Below are positions 42,539 to 51,478 of a stretch of 64,000 nt of DNA, one piece after another. The DNA is taken from assembly GCA_050789445.1 (NCBI GenBank), contig JAILXR010000001.1, positions 2,852,001-2,916,000 on the forward strand. Direction: 5' to 3'. This stretch comes from JAWSVE01 sp050789445 (GTDB lineage Bacteria > Pseudomonadota > Gammaproteobacteria > Pseudomonadales > Cellvibrionaceae). Each line of letters begins with the position of its first letter. The stretch's first letter is position 1. Position numbers and translations under genes: made by a program. The notes under the pieces were generated by a model. The model did no database searches and had not been told where the DNA came from. It saw only the letters and a list, made by a program, of their open reading frames with translations.

Positions 42539-42736
42539 TTATTCGATGTTTTCAAGGCGTTTATCAAGTGCCTTTTGCATATCACCTTCCATCTCTTTTG
42601 CTTGATCTAATATTTCCTTGTGATCTTCCAGCAGGTTTTCAGCTTTTTTAGTTCCGTTCTCTTTGCTGCAACCTAATGCTAAAAAAAGAAAACACAAAGT
42701 AAGAATAAGCCCGTTGAATTTTGAAAATATAGCCAT
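42539..42736 (-). CDS. Small lipoprotein
   Basis: The 65-residue protein has a clear lipobox (LALGC, Cys23) and a charged helical mature part of about 40 residues ('AENLLEDHKEILDQAKEMEGDMQKAL'). It resembles the many small helical outer-membrane lipoproteins but has no assignable family. It begins 22 bases after trhO on the same strand and is probably co-transcribed with it. Confidence 0.82.
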   Translation of the reverse strand: MAIFSKFNGLILTLCFLFLALGCSKENGTKKAENLLEDHKEILDQAKEMEGDMQKALDKRLENIE

Positions 42737-42758
42737 GGTAAAACTCTCTTTAGAAATG

Positions 42759-43751
42759 TTATTTAGGATTGCTTTTAGCCTGAGCTAAACGTTTTGCATT
42801 TTTAGCTTCGCGCTTCTCCGCGATATGTTTAGCTGCAACGGCACCAATATGCGCTTCCCCTCTTTGCTTTGCCAATGCCATTTGTTTTTCACGCTCTTCA
42901 AAACGAGCACGTTGATCGGGAGACACTTTGCCGAAACATCGTGGGCAGCTAACACCTTGTTCGTATTTTTCGCTGGCTTTATCTTCTTCAGTAATAGGAA
43001 GGCGACAAGCAAAACACTGGTCGTAATGCCCTTTTTCTAAATTGTGATTGACCGTGACCCGATCATCGAAGACAAAACATTCACCTTTCCACAATGATTT
43101 TTCTTCGGGAACATTTTCTAAATATTTTAAAACTCCGCCTTTTAAATGAAAGACTTCGTCAAAACCTTGTTCTTTTAAATACGCAGTCGATTTTTCACAA
43201 CGAATACCACCAGTACAAAACATCGCGACTTTTTTATGCTTCTCCGGATTGAGATGATTTTTAACATACTCAGGAAATTCACGAAACGTTGTGGTGTTAG
43301 GATTTACTGCGTTTTTGAATGTACCAACTTCTACTTCGTAATCATTGCGTGTGTCGATTAAAAGTACCTCAGGATCGCTGATTAAATCATTCCATTCTGT
43401 TGGATCGATGTAGGTTCCGACACTGCGTTTAGGATCGATACCTTCAACGCCCATTGTCACAATTTCTTTTTTTAATTTTACTTTCGAACGTTTGAATGGC
43501 GGAGTATCAGTGTAGGATTCTTTGGTATCGATATTGGATAAGTTCGGGTCTTTGTTTAGCCACGTTAAAATAGAATCAATACTTTCACGGCTGCCCGCGA
43601 TCGTTCCGTTAATACCTTCTCTGGCAAGTAGCAGAGTCCCTCTGACTTCAAGGCGTTCCATTTCTTTACGCAATGGTTCGCGCAGTGATTCAAAATTTTC
43701 TAATTCAACAAACTTATAAAGTGCACAAACGACAATCGTTGGCGATGACAT
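42759..43751 (-). CDS. trhO: tRNA uridine(34) hydroxylase TrhO (rhodanese family, YceA)
   Basis: The 330-residue protein has the YceA/TrhO layout: an N-terminal acylphosphatase-like domain, a rhodanese domain with active Cys in 'VAMFCTGGIRCEKS', and a C-terminal Cys cluster ('CFACRLPI', 'CPRCFG'). TrhO forms 5-hydroxyuridine at the wobble base of tRNAs in an oxygen-dependent route. A strong ribosome-binding site (AGGAG) precedes the start. The C-terminus is extended by a Lys/Ala-rich stretch. Confidence 0.95.
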   Translation of the reverse strand: MSSPTIVVCALYKFVELENFESLREPLRKEMERLEVRGTLLLAREGINGTIAGSRESIDSILTWLNKDPNLSNIDTKESYTDTPPFKRSKVKLKKEIVTMGVEGIDPKRSVGTYIDPTEWNDLISDPEVLLIDTRNDYEVEVGTFKNAVNPNTTTFREFPEYVKNHLNPEKHKKVAMFCTGGIRCEKSTAYLKEQGFDEVFHLKGGVLKYLENVPEEKSLWKGECFVFDDRVTVNHNLEKGHYDQCFACRLPITEEDKASEKYEQGVSCPRCFGKVSPDQRARFEEREKQMALAKQRGEAHIGAVAAKHIAEKREAKNAKRLAQAKSNPK

Positions 43752-44043
43752 AATATTCTCCTATTCAGCGAGCTGGAACGTAAATCCAGTGCGGGGTGTA
43801 TTCTAAAGAATTCTAGAAAAATTGTGAATCGAAAGAAATTAGATAAGAGGTTAAAAGACGACTTAAAAGGCCCATGACAAAAAGATAGGCCCTCCTCACC
43901 TTATTGATTAATTGATATCATATGCTTTCGTTTGTCTTCGAAAAATAACTCTTTGAGAAAGACTATTTAGGTGACAATTTGATGCGAGCTTACATTCATA
44001 CTGGAGCAAATGTAATTGCTCTAACAATTACTGACAGGACGAA

Positions 44044-46611
44044 ATGGTGAGAAATTTTTATAACGTATTGTTTTTATTGGTTTTAGTATCGATATCAGCG
44101 TGTAATGACAGCGATAGCAAAAAGGGAAATCAGCCCCGTGCAGATCGACCACCGGAAGCAGGGTCGTTGATGGGCGGAGATGCTCAGGGAGTTCGCTATA
44201 AAACAGAAACGCAGTCAGGGCTAACCGACGGAAGTGGAACCTTTTATTATCGACGAGGGGAGTCAGTGACTTTTTCTGTTGGTGGTATTGAGTTAGGTAC
44301 TGCAGAGGGTGCAGAGGATATTAGTCTTTTTGATTTTTTCAATATGGAAGCACCTTCAACAGAACGGGCTTTGCGAAAAGAATTTGAAAATACAGAAGTT
44401 ACTGATTTCGATAGAGTTATTAATATTGGTTTGTTACTAACTTTTTTAGATAAGGACAATGACACAAGTAATGGCCTGGATTTAACTGGTTGGGACGAGG
44501 TGCTTGTTGATGAGCAGTATTCTTTTGAAAATAATTTTTATTCTAGAGAGTACGACTTTTATGAATATTTAGAAAATAAATATGATTTTGATTCATCTAC
44601 TAACAGAAGAGCTACAATAGATTATATTTATAATAATTTAAATATTCTCATTCCAGTTCAGGCAGAGATAATGTTTAGTTCCGGCGAGGATGGTAATTTT
44701 AATTTTGTGAGAAAATATTTTGTCGATGATTTAGGGCGCATTACTGGATATGAAGAAGATAGTAATGGAGATGGCAATTTTGATTATTATACAAATGAAT
44801 CGCTAGATAATAAAAATTTTGTTACGACATCTGAAACAAAGTGGGACTTTGATAGGGATGGTATTTTTGAAAAAAGGGATTTGAATTTTTATGAATATGA
44901 CATCAGCGGAAATGTTATAAATTCTATATCAGAACATTATTTTTCTGATGGTTCAAGTAGGCGATCAGAAATAACTTATTCTTACTTTAGTGATAATAAA
45001 GTTGCGACTTCATATAGTAGTGTCGATTACAATAATGATGGATTTTTAGAAGAAATCTATGAGTCAAACTATTCCAATGATGAAAAGCTGTTATCTAAAT
45101 CTGAAAAATCTGATAGTGACCAAGATGGTGTTTACGATTATTTTCTAGAATACGTGGCCAGTTACGATGTTGAGGGGAACCAATTAAACTCTAAAGAAAC
45201 GGTCACTCAATTACCGCCTAGAGAAACACTTTATATAATCAATAGTACTGAATCTAGTTACGATTCTTACGGGAATTTACTCAGTTATGTTGAAACAGAA
45301 GAAGATCGAGATGGAAACGTTATTTTAGTTGAAGAGATAATCGCAAGTTATAATTCAGATGGAAACCAACTTGAATATTTAATAAAAGGTGACAGTAATA
45401 GAGATGGAGAAAGGGATTACATATACAGTGTTGTTACTACTTATGATCAAGTTGGAAATAAATTATCAGAAACAAAAATGATTGATTCGAATTATGATGG
45501 TGAGTTTGATCGAAGCGAACAAGTTCTTGCTACTTATGATGTTAATGGAAATGTCCTCACGCATAAGTACCAAGTAGATTATGATTTAGATGGGATTTAT
45601 CAATTTATACTCGAAGAAATAAAAACATTTGATAGTAATAGCAATCAGTTATCGTTTGTTGGTCGAGCAGATTACGATGGTGATGGCGTTTACGAGAGCA
45701 TTGTAGAAAATTTTAAAACATATGATTCTCAATCTCGAGTATTAATTGAAATCAACAAAGAAGATAATGATGGTGATGGGTCACCTGATCGAATTGAAGA
45801 AAATACAAAATCCTATGATTCAAAAGGCCGAACTTTGGTTCAAACTGAAAGATTAGATTGGGATGGAAATGGCATTTTTGACAGAACGGATAAAACTGTC
45901 AGAGCATATGGCCAAGGTAATTTGGTAACTCAATATCAATATTTTACAGATCAAGATGGCGATGATAATTATGATTATCTAGAGGAATATTTAAAGTCAT
46001 ATGATGATAGAGGTAATGTTCTAAGCAGTGTTTATAGAACAGATGATGAAAATGATGGTGTATACGATCTTATTTATGAAACTGTACAAACATATAATAT
46101 TGATCGATTACTAACTAGCTTGGAATCAGAAGATTACGATGGCGATGGGAATCCAGAGTTTATTCGTTTGACGGAAAATGCCTTTAATGAAAAAGGCAAT
46201 TTGTTATTAGATAGTCAAAAGCGTGATAATGATGGTGATGGCGTTTACGATGACATTCAAACTAGAGAGTATAGCTATGATGAATTTGGTCGTCAGATAT
46301 CATATGTTGATAAAAATGTTCAAAATAATAACCTAACTTGGTTCTCCAAAACGGAAACGATTTACGATAGCTTCGGCCAAGAAGTGAAATCTCTTTTTTC
46401 TCGTGATCGTGATGGGGATGGGGTGGTTGACTTTGAATCCATTACTGAAAACACTTACGGTGAAAGTGGAGAATTACTAGCTACGAATGAAATGCGTTTA
46501 GACAGAGGCGTTACTCGAGTATATTCTAGTGAGCGTAAATATAGAACTTTAGAAGACGGCCTTTTCTATCTCTACTCAGAATATGTTTGGTATTTTGCTG
46601 GTCTTAGATAA
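44044..46611 (+). CDS. Lipoprotein with about 17 Ca-loop/YD-type repeats
   Basis: The 855-residue protein has a lipobox (SISAC, Cys20). An N-terminal domain of a type common in Cellvibrionales surface lipoproteins follows ('TQSGLTDGSGTFYYRRGESVTFSVGGIELG', about residues 55-85). From about residue 235 to 835 it consists of about 17 tandem units of 30-31 residues. Each unit joins an acidic loop D-x-[DN]-x-D-G, like thrombospondin-3 or dockerin Ca-binding loops, to a 'YD..GN.L' element like YD/RHS repeats. This predicts a long, Ca-stabilised surface rod. No catalytic domain is seen. It is monocistronic, with a strong terminator downstream. Confidence 0.85.
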   Translation: MVRNFYNVLFLLVLVSISACNDSDSKKGNQPRADRPPEAGSLMGGDAQGVRYKTETQSGLTDGSGTFYYRRGESVTFSVGGIELGTAEGAEDISLFDFFNMEAPSTERALRKEFENTEVTDFDRVINIGLLLTFLDKDNDTSNGLDLTGWDEVLVDEQYSFENNFYSREYDFYEYLENKYDFDSSTNRRATIDYIYNNLNILIPVQAEIMFSSGEDGNFNFVRKYFVDDLGRITGYEEDSNGDGNFDYYTNESLDNKNFVTTSETKWDFDRDGIFEKRDLNFYEYDISGNVINSISEHYFSDGSSRRSEITYSYFSDNKVATSYSSVDYNNDGFLEEIYESNYSNDEKLLSKSEKSDSDQDGVYDYFLEYVASYDVEGNQLNSKETVTQLPPRETLYIINSTESSYDSYGNLLSYVETEEDRDGNVILVEEIIASYNSDGNQLEYLIKGDSNRDGERDYIYSVVTTYDQVGNKLSETKMIDSNYDGEFDRSEQVLATYDVNGNVLTHKYQVDYDLDGIYQFILEEIKTFDSNSNQLSFVGRADYDGDGVYESIVENFKTYDSQSRVLIEINKEDNDGDGSPDRIEENTKSYDSKGRTLVQTERLDWDGNGIFDRTDKTVRAYGQGNLVTQYQYFTDQDGDDNYDYLEEYLKSYDDRGNVLSSVYRTDDENDGVYDLIYETVQTYNIDRLLTSLESEDYDGDGNPEFIRLTENAFNEKGNLLLDSQKRDNDGDGVYDDIQTREYSYDEFGRQISYVDKNVQNNNLTWFSKTETIYDSFGQEVKSLFSRDRDGDGVVDFESITENTYGESGELLATNEMRLDRGVTRVYSSERKYRTLEDGLFYLYSEYVWYFAGLR

Positions 46612-46651
46612 AAAATTAAGGGCAGCCATTAACGCGCTGCCCTTAATTTTT
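46611..46651. terminator. Bidirectional Rho-independent terminator
   Basis: A perfect 16-bp stem (AAAAATTAAGGGCAGC with its complement, loop of 9 nt) has an A-tract on one side and a T-tract on the other. It serves the repeat lipoprotein gene on the plus strand and the sugar dehydrogenase gene on the minus strand. Confidence 0.92.
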
Positions 46652-46676
46652 AGAGAGTTGTAAAAATATTTTTCAA

Positions 46677-47801
46677 TTACTTCTTAGGAATAATTCTCTT
46701 AATCCCTTGCCCTTCTGTTGCGACATAAATAAAACCATCGGGCCCTTGTCGTATGTTTCGTACGCGACCGATGCCCTTAAATAATACATCTGCTTTTTTT
46801 ATTTCATTCCCTTCAACGTCACACAATACGAGATAAGCAAATTTTAGCGAGCCAACTAATAAGTTACCTTTCCATGCTGGATATTTATCGCTTGTAACAA
46901 ATGCCATGCCGGATGGAGCAATGGAGGGCACCCAATACCAAATGGGTTGTTCAAAACCTTCTCGCTCGGTGCCTTCTGCAAAATCAGTTCCATTGTAATT
47001 AATGCCGTAACTTAAAATTGGCCAGCCGTAGTTTTTAGCGGGTTTTACAATATTCACTTCATCGCCGCCACGTGGGCCATGTTCGTGTACCCAGATATCG
47101 CCAGTGGTTGGGTTTTTTGCCATCCCTTGCGGGTTACGATGGCCGAAAGAATAAATCGCTTCGCGCGCGTCTTTTTTTCCTACAAAAGGATTGTCGCTTG
47201 GAATTTTTCCGTCATCGTGTAAGCGATAAATTTTTCCGCCTTCTTTGGTGATGTCTTGCGGGTTTTCATTTCTCGCACCGCGGTCGCCAATCGAGAAAAA
47301 TAAATAGCCGCTATTATCAAATTCAATTCTGCTGCCGTAATGTTGTCCGCGTCTTGAATTAGGGGCGGCCTTATAAATGAATTCTTTTTCAACTAATTTA
47401 TCGGCATTTAATTTTGCACGCATGATTGCTGTATTGCTGCCATTCCCTTTGCCTTCTTCGCTAGAGAATGAAAAGTAAATCCAACCGTTCTCAGAAAATG
47501 TTGGATGTAATTCGATATCCAGCAAGCCGCCTTGGCCGTTCGCGTGAATAGCTGGTAATCCATTTATGAGCGAAAGCTTTCCGTTACTAAAACGATGTAG
47601 CTCTCCCTTGCGATTGGTAATCAGCATATCGCCATTGGGTAGCCATGCCATCCCCCAAGGAACTGAAATACCTTCGACCACTGTCTCTAATACGTAGTGG
47701 CTATCTAGCGAATCCGTGGAGTTTGAGTTGGCTTGTGCGAATAGTGAAACTGAATGTAATACTGACAACAAACAAATCAGTAAGCTAATGGACTTCTTCA
47801 T
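46677..47801 (-). CDS. PQQ-dependent soluble aldose sugar dehydrogenase (YliI/Asd-like)
   Basis: From ATG 47801 the protein has about 374 residues with a signal peptide ending 'LFAQ'. A six-bladed beta-propeller of the glucose/sorbosone dehydrogenase family follows. Typical segments are 'PWGMAWLPNGDMLITNRKGEL', 'GQGGLLDIELHPTF', 'FSIGDRGARNENPQD' and 'EHGPRGGDEVNIVKPAKNYGWP'. These enzymes oxidise sugars in the periplasm with bound PQQ and Ca2+. In-frame ATGs at 47813 and 47864 would add residues before the signal peptide. The sugar specificity cannot be read. Confidence 0.92.
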   Translation of the reverse strand: MKKSISLLICLLSVLHSVSLFAQANSNSTDSLDSHYVLETVVEGISVPWGMAWLPNGDMLITNRKGELHRFSNGKLSLINGLPAIHANGQGGLLDIELHPTFSENGWIYFSFSSEEGKGNGSNTAIMRAKLNADKLVEKEFIYKAAPNSRRGQHYGSRIEFDNSGYLFFSIGDRGARNENPQDITKEGGKIYRLHDDGKIPSDNPFVGKKDAREAIYSFGHRNPQGMAKNPTTGDIWVHEHGPRGGDEVNIVKPAKNYGWPILSYGINYNGTDFAEGTEREGFEQPIWYWVPSIAPSGMAFVTSDKYPAWKGNLLVGSLKFAYLVLCDVEGNEIKKADVLFKGIGRVRNIRQGPDGFIYVATEGQGIKRIIPKK

Positions 47802-48054
47802 GATGGGCCCCATGTTTTTATTGTATAAATAGTATCGATTAATTGAGTAGTAGGTCTGACTCATTAATTATTCTGATGTTCCATTTTCGTGCGGAATCGG
47901 TGTAATGAGTCGTGTACAATCCTATTCTAACGATATTGTTGATCATTAGTCGCTTAAAGTTTTGTTATCAGTGTTCAGTATTGACAGGGCCTATAGTCTA
48001 TTAAGTCACTAATCATAGAATGTTTAAAGTTATCAAAAAATACAGAGAGAAGCA

Positions 48055-48867
48055 GTGGGAAAAATAATTGGTGGGTTATTAGGTTTTTGGATTGGCGGAA
48101 TAATTCTAGGCTTTATTGGTCTGATTATCGGTCATGTATTTGATTCAGGATATTCTCAGTTGCAAGCGCAGTTGCGCCCGAACCCAGAGCAACGCAAAAA
48201 AATTCAAGATGCTTTTTTTAAGAGTGTTTTTTTATTGCTAGGCCATTTGGCAAAAGCGGATGGTCGTGTCTCAGAGGCAGAAATAAAACAAGCGGAAAAT
48301 TTCATGTCGCAAATGGGATTGACGCCTGATCATCGCCGTGAAGCGATTCGATTATTTAAAGAAGGTTCGAAACCTGATTTTAATAGCGAAAGCACCTTGC
48401 ATGAATTTAGAACTGTTTGCGGACGCCAACGTAATTTGATTCAAATGTTACTTATGTATCTGGTCAATATGGCATTAGCCGATGGCCGTTTTGATGCAAG
48501 TGAAGAAGCCGTATTGAAAAAAGTAGCAAGTTCGTTAGGCATTTCAGCCATGATGTTCGAACAAATGATTCGCATGATAAAAGCGCAAGGTGCTTTTGCT
48601 GGAGGAGCTGGCGGTGGTAGTTATAGTGGTGGCGCTTACAGTGCTACGCCCAGTGCTAATCAAATTGATTTGGCCTATCAGGCATTAGGCGTGAAAAGTG
48701 ATGTGACTGATACACAGTTAAAGCGCGCTTATCGAAAATTAATGAGCCAATACCATCCAGATAAATTAATGGGACAAGGCGTTCCTGACGATATGATTAA
48801 ATCCGCTACAGAGCGCAGTCAAGAAATTCAAACGGCTTATGATTTGATTAAAAAATCTCGGGAATAG
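48055..48867 (+). CDS. djlA: Co-chaperone DjlA
   Basis: The 270-residue protein has one N-terminal membrane helix with the Gly-rich pattern of DjlA (residues 1-28), a TerB-like central domain (about 55-165), a short Gly/Ser linker, and a C-terminal J domain with 'YHPDKLM' (His-Pro-Asp near 235). DjlA is an inner-membrane DnaK partner with the J domain in the cytoplasm. Translation begins at GTG. Confidence 0.95.
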   Translation: MGKIIGGLLGFWIGGIILGFIGLIIGHVFDSGYSQLQAQLRPNPEQRKKIQDAFFKSVFLLLGHLAKADGRVSEAEIKQAENFMSQMGLTPDHRREAIRLFKEGSKPDFNSESTLHEFRTVCGRQRNLIQMLLMYLVNMALADGRFDASEEAVLKKVASSLGISAMMFEQMIRMIKAQGAFAGGAGGGSYSGGAYSATPSANQIDLAYQALGVKSDVTDTQLKRAYRKLMSQYHPDKLMGQGVPDDMIKSATERSQEIQTAYDLIKKSRE

Positions 48868-48870
48868 TTT

Positions 48871-49266
48871 TTATTTGAAAATTAACTGTCCCAAGATTCG
48901 GTAAGGTAATAAAGTAAAAGCCCCGGCAATTATTAAGCCGGAAAAAACACTTATCATCGTATAGCGGTGAAATTTTATTTTACCTTTTCGTGCTGCATAA
49001 ATGGCTGCAGGTAGAAAGATAATAACGGCAACACTAAATACATGTAGCATGCTGAAATGCCCTCTCGCTTTAATGAATAAAGCGCTAATTGCTAAGCTCA
49101 ACATTAACGTCACCCATATTCTTCCTAAAATTCGATGCTTTTGTGTTCCCTTTCTCATCAGCATCACAATGGTGCCAATGATGACGGCGGCAATACCGGA
49201 CCACAGGTGTAGATGGACATGTGCGGGGGCTGTTGAGAGTGAGTAGATAACTAATGATTCTTGCAT
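48871..49266 (-). CDS. Four-helix membrane protein (DUF2306-like)
   Basis: The 131-residue protein has four membrane helices and the motif 'HLHLWSGIAAVIIGTIVMLMRKGTQKHRILGR', which recalls DUF2306 proteins with conserved histidines. Function is unknown. ATG 49266 is chosen because GGAGAGG lies just upstream; ATG 49299 would add 11 residues. Its stop is 4 bases from the djlA stop. Confidence 0.8.
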   Translation of the reverse strand: MQESLVIYSLSTAPAHVHLHLWSGIAAVIIGTIVMLMRKGTQKHRILGRIWVTLMLSLAISALFIKARGHFSMLHVFSVAVIIFLPAAIYAARKGKIKFHRYTMISVFSGLIIAGAFTLLPYRILGQLIFK

Positions 49267-49357
49267 GATGCCTCTCCTGGTGCTTGATGAAGGAATCATC
49301 TCTTATGCCAATCTAGGCTGCTGTGCAGGTAGAGCTATTCTTATAATTTTTTGGTGG

Positions 49358-50188
49358 TTATTTATTTAGTGGGATAAAAATATCCGTTTTGACGATATTA
49401 TGCTCGGCATCTGTGTGGAATTGGTAGAAAATTTGAAACTCTGGTGCGGCAATGTGTTCAGGATAAATATAGTTGATGTAGAGTTGTGAGATTGTCTGCC
49501 AAAGCGTATTAGGCGGATCGTCATGTATGCAATGTAGATAATAGCTTTTGGGCCAAATTTCGGTGTCCAAGAACTCCGAGACAATAGAACTTTTCGTGCC
49601 CGCAAAAAATTGTGCTTTCTGTTCCGGAATGTTCAGCGGGTTATCCCTTGAGATGCCCAGTAAAGGCAATTGTTCTTTTGCGCCAGCTTGATGAATTGTT
49701 TGCATCACTTTCCCGAAAAGAGGAGCTGCAATTTTATTGAACGATTGATTATGAAACCCCTCGCCCCATAAGCCTTGCAGTGTTATAAGTTCGCGTTTTA
49801 TTAGTTGAATCGGTAGCTTTTTGAATTTTGTTGGCTGTGTTGTTTGATTGTTCTGGAGATTGGAAATGGTCTGTATATCTTGTGTCGGTGAATAGCCAAA
49901 CATTTTTTTAAATGCGCGAGTAAACGACGAGTGCGATTGATAGCCTACTTGCAATGCGACATCTATAACCGATGCATTTTTTTCTTTAAGTAATTTTTCT
50001 GCACGAGATAATCGGCGACGTTGTACAAACTCGCCAATATTTAATCCCGTTAATTCAGAAAATTCACGGTTTAAATGGTATTTAGAGCAACTGACGGCAT
50101 CGGCAATATCTTGCAGTGTAAAATGCTCTTCAAAGTTATCTAAAATAAATTGATAAGCGTTATTGATACGTTGTTTTCGATCTTCCAT
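49358..50188 (-). CDS. AraC family regulator with GyrI-like effector domain
   Basis: The 276-residue protein has an N-terminal AraC/XylS double helix-turn-helix (about residues 8-108, with 'LQDIADAVSCSKYHLNREFSELTG' and 'VIDVALQVGYQSHSSFTRAFKKMFGYSPTQ'). A C-terminal domain of about 150 residues resembles GyrI/AraC_E_bind effector-binding domains. The arrangement matches Rob-like regulators that sense amphipathic drugs. The target is not known; it faces away from djlA and the DUF2306-like gene. Confidence 0.93.
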   Translation of the reverse strand: MEDRKQRINNAYQFILDNFEEHFTLQDIADAVSCSKYHLNREFSELTGLNIGEFVQRRRLSRAEKLLKEKNASVIDVALQVGYQSHSSFTRAFKKMFGYSPTQDIQTISNLQNNQTTQPTKFKKLPIQLIKRELITLQGLWGEGFHNQSFNKIAAPLFGKVMQTIHQAGAKEQLPLLGISRDNPLNIPEQKAQFFAGTKSSIVSEFLDTEIWPKSYYLHCIHDDPPNTLWQTISQLYINYIYPEHIAAPEFQIFYQFHTDAEHNIVKTDIFIPLNK

Positions 50189-50379
50189 AAGATTTTTTAG
50201 TCATAATATTAGCGTACGAATTTTTCTAATTCATAAAAAGCATCAGAAATATCGCTGATTTTTGTTTGTAAAATGGCTTGTGCATCGTACAAGCCGTGAT
50301 TGTAAAAAAGGCCCTATTTAGCGAGAGTATTAATATTTTAATAAAGCCTCAGTACCTTTCAAAGAAAGATAAAAGACGC
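50189..50379. other. Decayed or non-coding stretch upstream of the AraC gene
   Basis: No intact gene. On the minus strand two short open stretches look coding-like but lack starts: about 34 codons ending in TAA at 50209-50211, and a frame ending near 50330 that runs on from the metallophosphoesterase fragment in another frame. They may be remnants. The AraC promoter must also lie here. Confidence 0.3.
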
Positions 50380-50544
50380 TTATTCTTGCCGCAACTTCAG
50401 CCTTTGATTTGTTATAGCCCTCGGCCCATATAAAATATCACCCAAGTTAACGGTAATATCGACTCCGCGTTTTCGCACATCTGTCAATACAGCTTCTAGA
50501 GCGTAATCATTGCTGTGGATATCAGATAAGACTGCTATTCTCAA
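50380..50544 (-). pseudogene. Metallophosphoesterase fragment (N-terminal part only)
   Basis: About 54 codons encode the start of a calcineurin-like phosphoesterase: 'RIAVLSDIHSNDYALEAVL' with the first metal motif (D-x-H) and 'VNLGDILYGP' with the second (G-D). The frame ends at once, whereas family members have 150-280 residues and two further His motifs. A good AAGGAG lies 5 nt before TTG 50544; ATG 50568 is also in frame. The missing C-terminal two thirds are not found nearby, so I call it a truncated remnant. Confidence 0.65.
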
Positions 50545-50915
50545 AATTTCTCCTTGAGGCCATAACATCAGATTACCCGCACATGTGCGGGGATATTTTT
50601 GTGTAAAAATCCTCTTAACTATACCTAAAAAAGCTCAGCCTCAAAAATTCAGATAGCTCGATCTATTTCTTTTAAATCTACCGAGAGCACCAGAGTAATT
50701 TGGTCGCGTTGATACTATTGTCAAAATTGAACTTTCCTCCACATAGAGTATATTTAAAATGACTTCTGGATGTCCAAGTGTTTTAATTTTTTGGTTGGTT
50801 GTTCGAAAGAAGTAAAGAAATTACTTGCAGTTGGGTGCTTTCTAAAAAAGACAGATATAGCGCAGAAGCTACATACCTTTGGCCTAAAGTAAATCACGTG
50901 GTATGCAACTCTTTG
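50545..50915. other. Non-coding remnant region
   Basis: No coding signal is convincing on either strand. A perfect 16-bp palindrome (CCCGCACATGTGCGGG) lies at 50576-50591. It resembles the stem of a type I-E CRISPR repeat, but no second copy exists in the window. A small plus-strand frame (50799-50984) overlaps the immunity pseudogene on the other strand and is judged spurious. Confidence 0.4.
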
Positions 50916-51384
50916 CTAATGGATGCCTTCATAAGCTGCGTTGACTGGAGTTGTGAGATCAAGATTAAACTTTGTACCTGTTAATCCTTTCTTTTCTATT
51001 GCATCCTTAAATTGTTTATCGCAATAAGCAGACGTATGCGAGTCTTCGGCTGTCTTCAAGGGATTAAAAATATACCCTTTCCCCCTTCGTAATTTACGGG
51101 TAAAAATTCGCCATCATTTTCTAATATTTCTTTTAAGCATTTGTATGCTTTTTCTGAAAGGAAAAGTCTGCCATCGATTTCAGCTATATCGCCTAGTTCA
51201 GTTCCGTAGCCTATGTCGGCAATACCAAACTCAATCGTTAATGGTTCTTTCCAGATATCTGAATAAGCGATGGGAGAAACATCGATATGAAATGGACGTG
51301 ATCTGCCTAACTATTGATGACTTCGTTAACGGGTATCGTATAAGTGGGGTAAATTTTTCTGTCGTGAATAATTTGATAAATCAT
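50916..51384 (-). pseudogene. Frameshifted Imm11/DUF1629-like immunity protein gene
   Basis: Three consecutive minus-strand frames together give a coherent protein of about 155 residues. ATG 51384 (AAGGA 7 nt before it) gives 24 codons after Met, then TAG at 51307-51309. The next frame runs from about 51306 to about 51060 ('GRSRPFHIDVSPI', 'EIDGRLFLSEKAYKCLKEIL', 'GEFLPVNYEGG'). The third continues as 'YIFNPLKTAED' and 'AIEKKGLTGTKFNLDL' to TAG at 50916-50918. The pattern matches Imm11 (formerly DUF1629) immunity proteins of polymorphic toxin systems. Two frameshifts make it a pseudogene. No toxin gene remains beside it. Confidence 0.55.
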
Positions 51385-51478
51385 TCTAATTTCCTTTGGT
51401 TTTTATTCCCTTAGCCGTTAAGAAAATTCGGTTCTGAGATTAATCACGATTGTATTGCCGCTTTGCTTTTTGGTTGTA

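Noticed and set aside
50576..50591. Palindrome CCCGCACATGTGCGGG followed by GAT, resembling the core of a type I-E CRISPR repeat
   Set aside because: Only one copy is visible in the window, with no spacer periodicity and no cas genes nearby.
51145..51414. Plus-strand frame of 89 codons in the decayed zone
   Set aside because: The opposite strand carries the Imm11-like pseudogene, which explains the open frame better.
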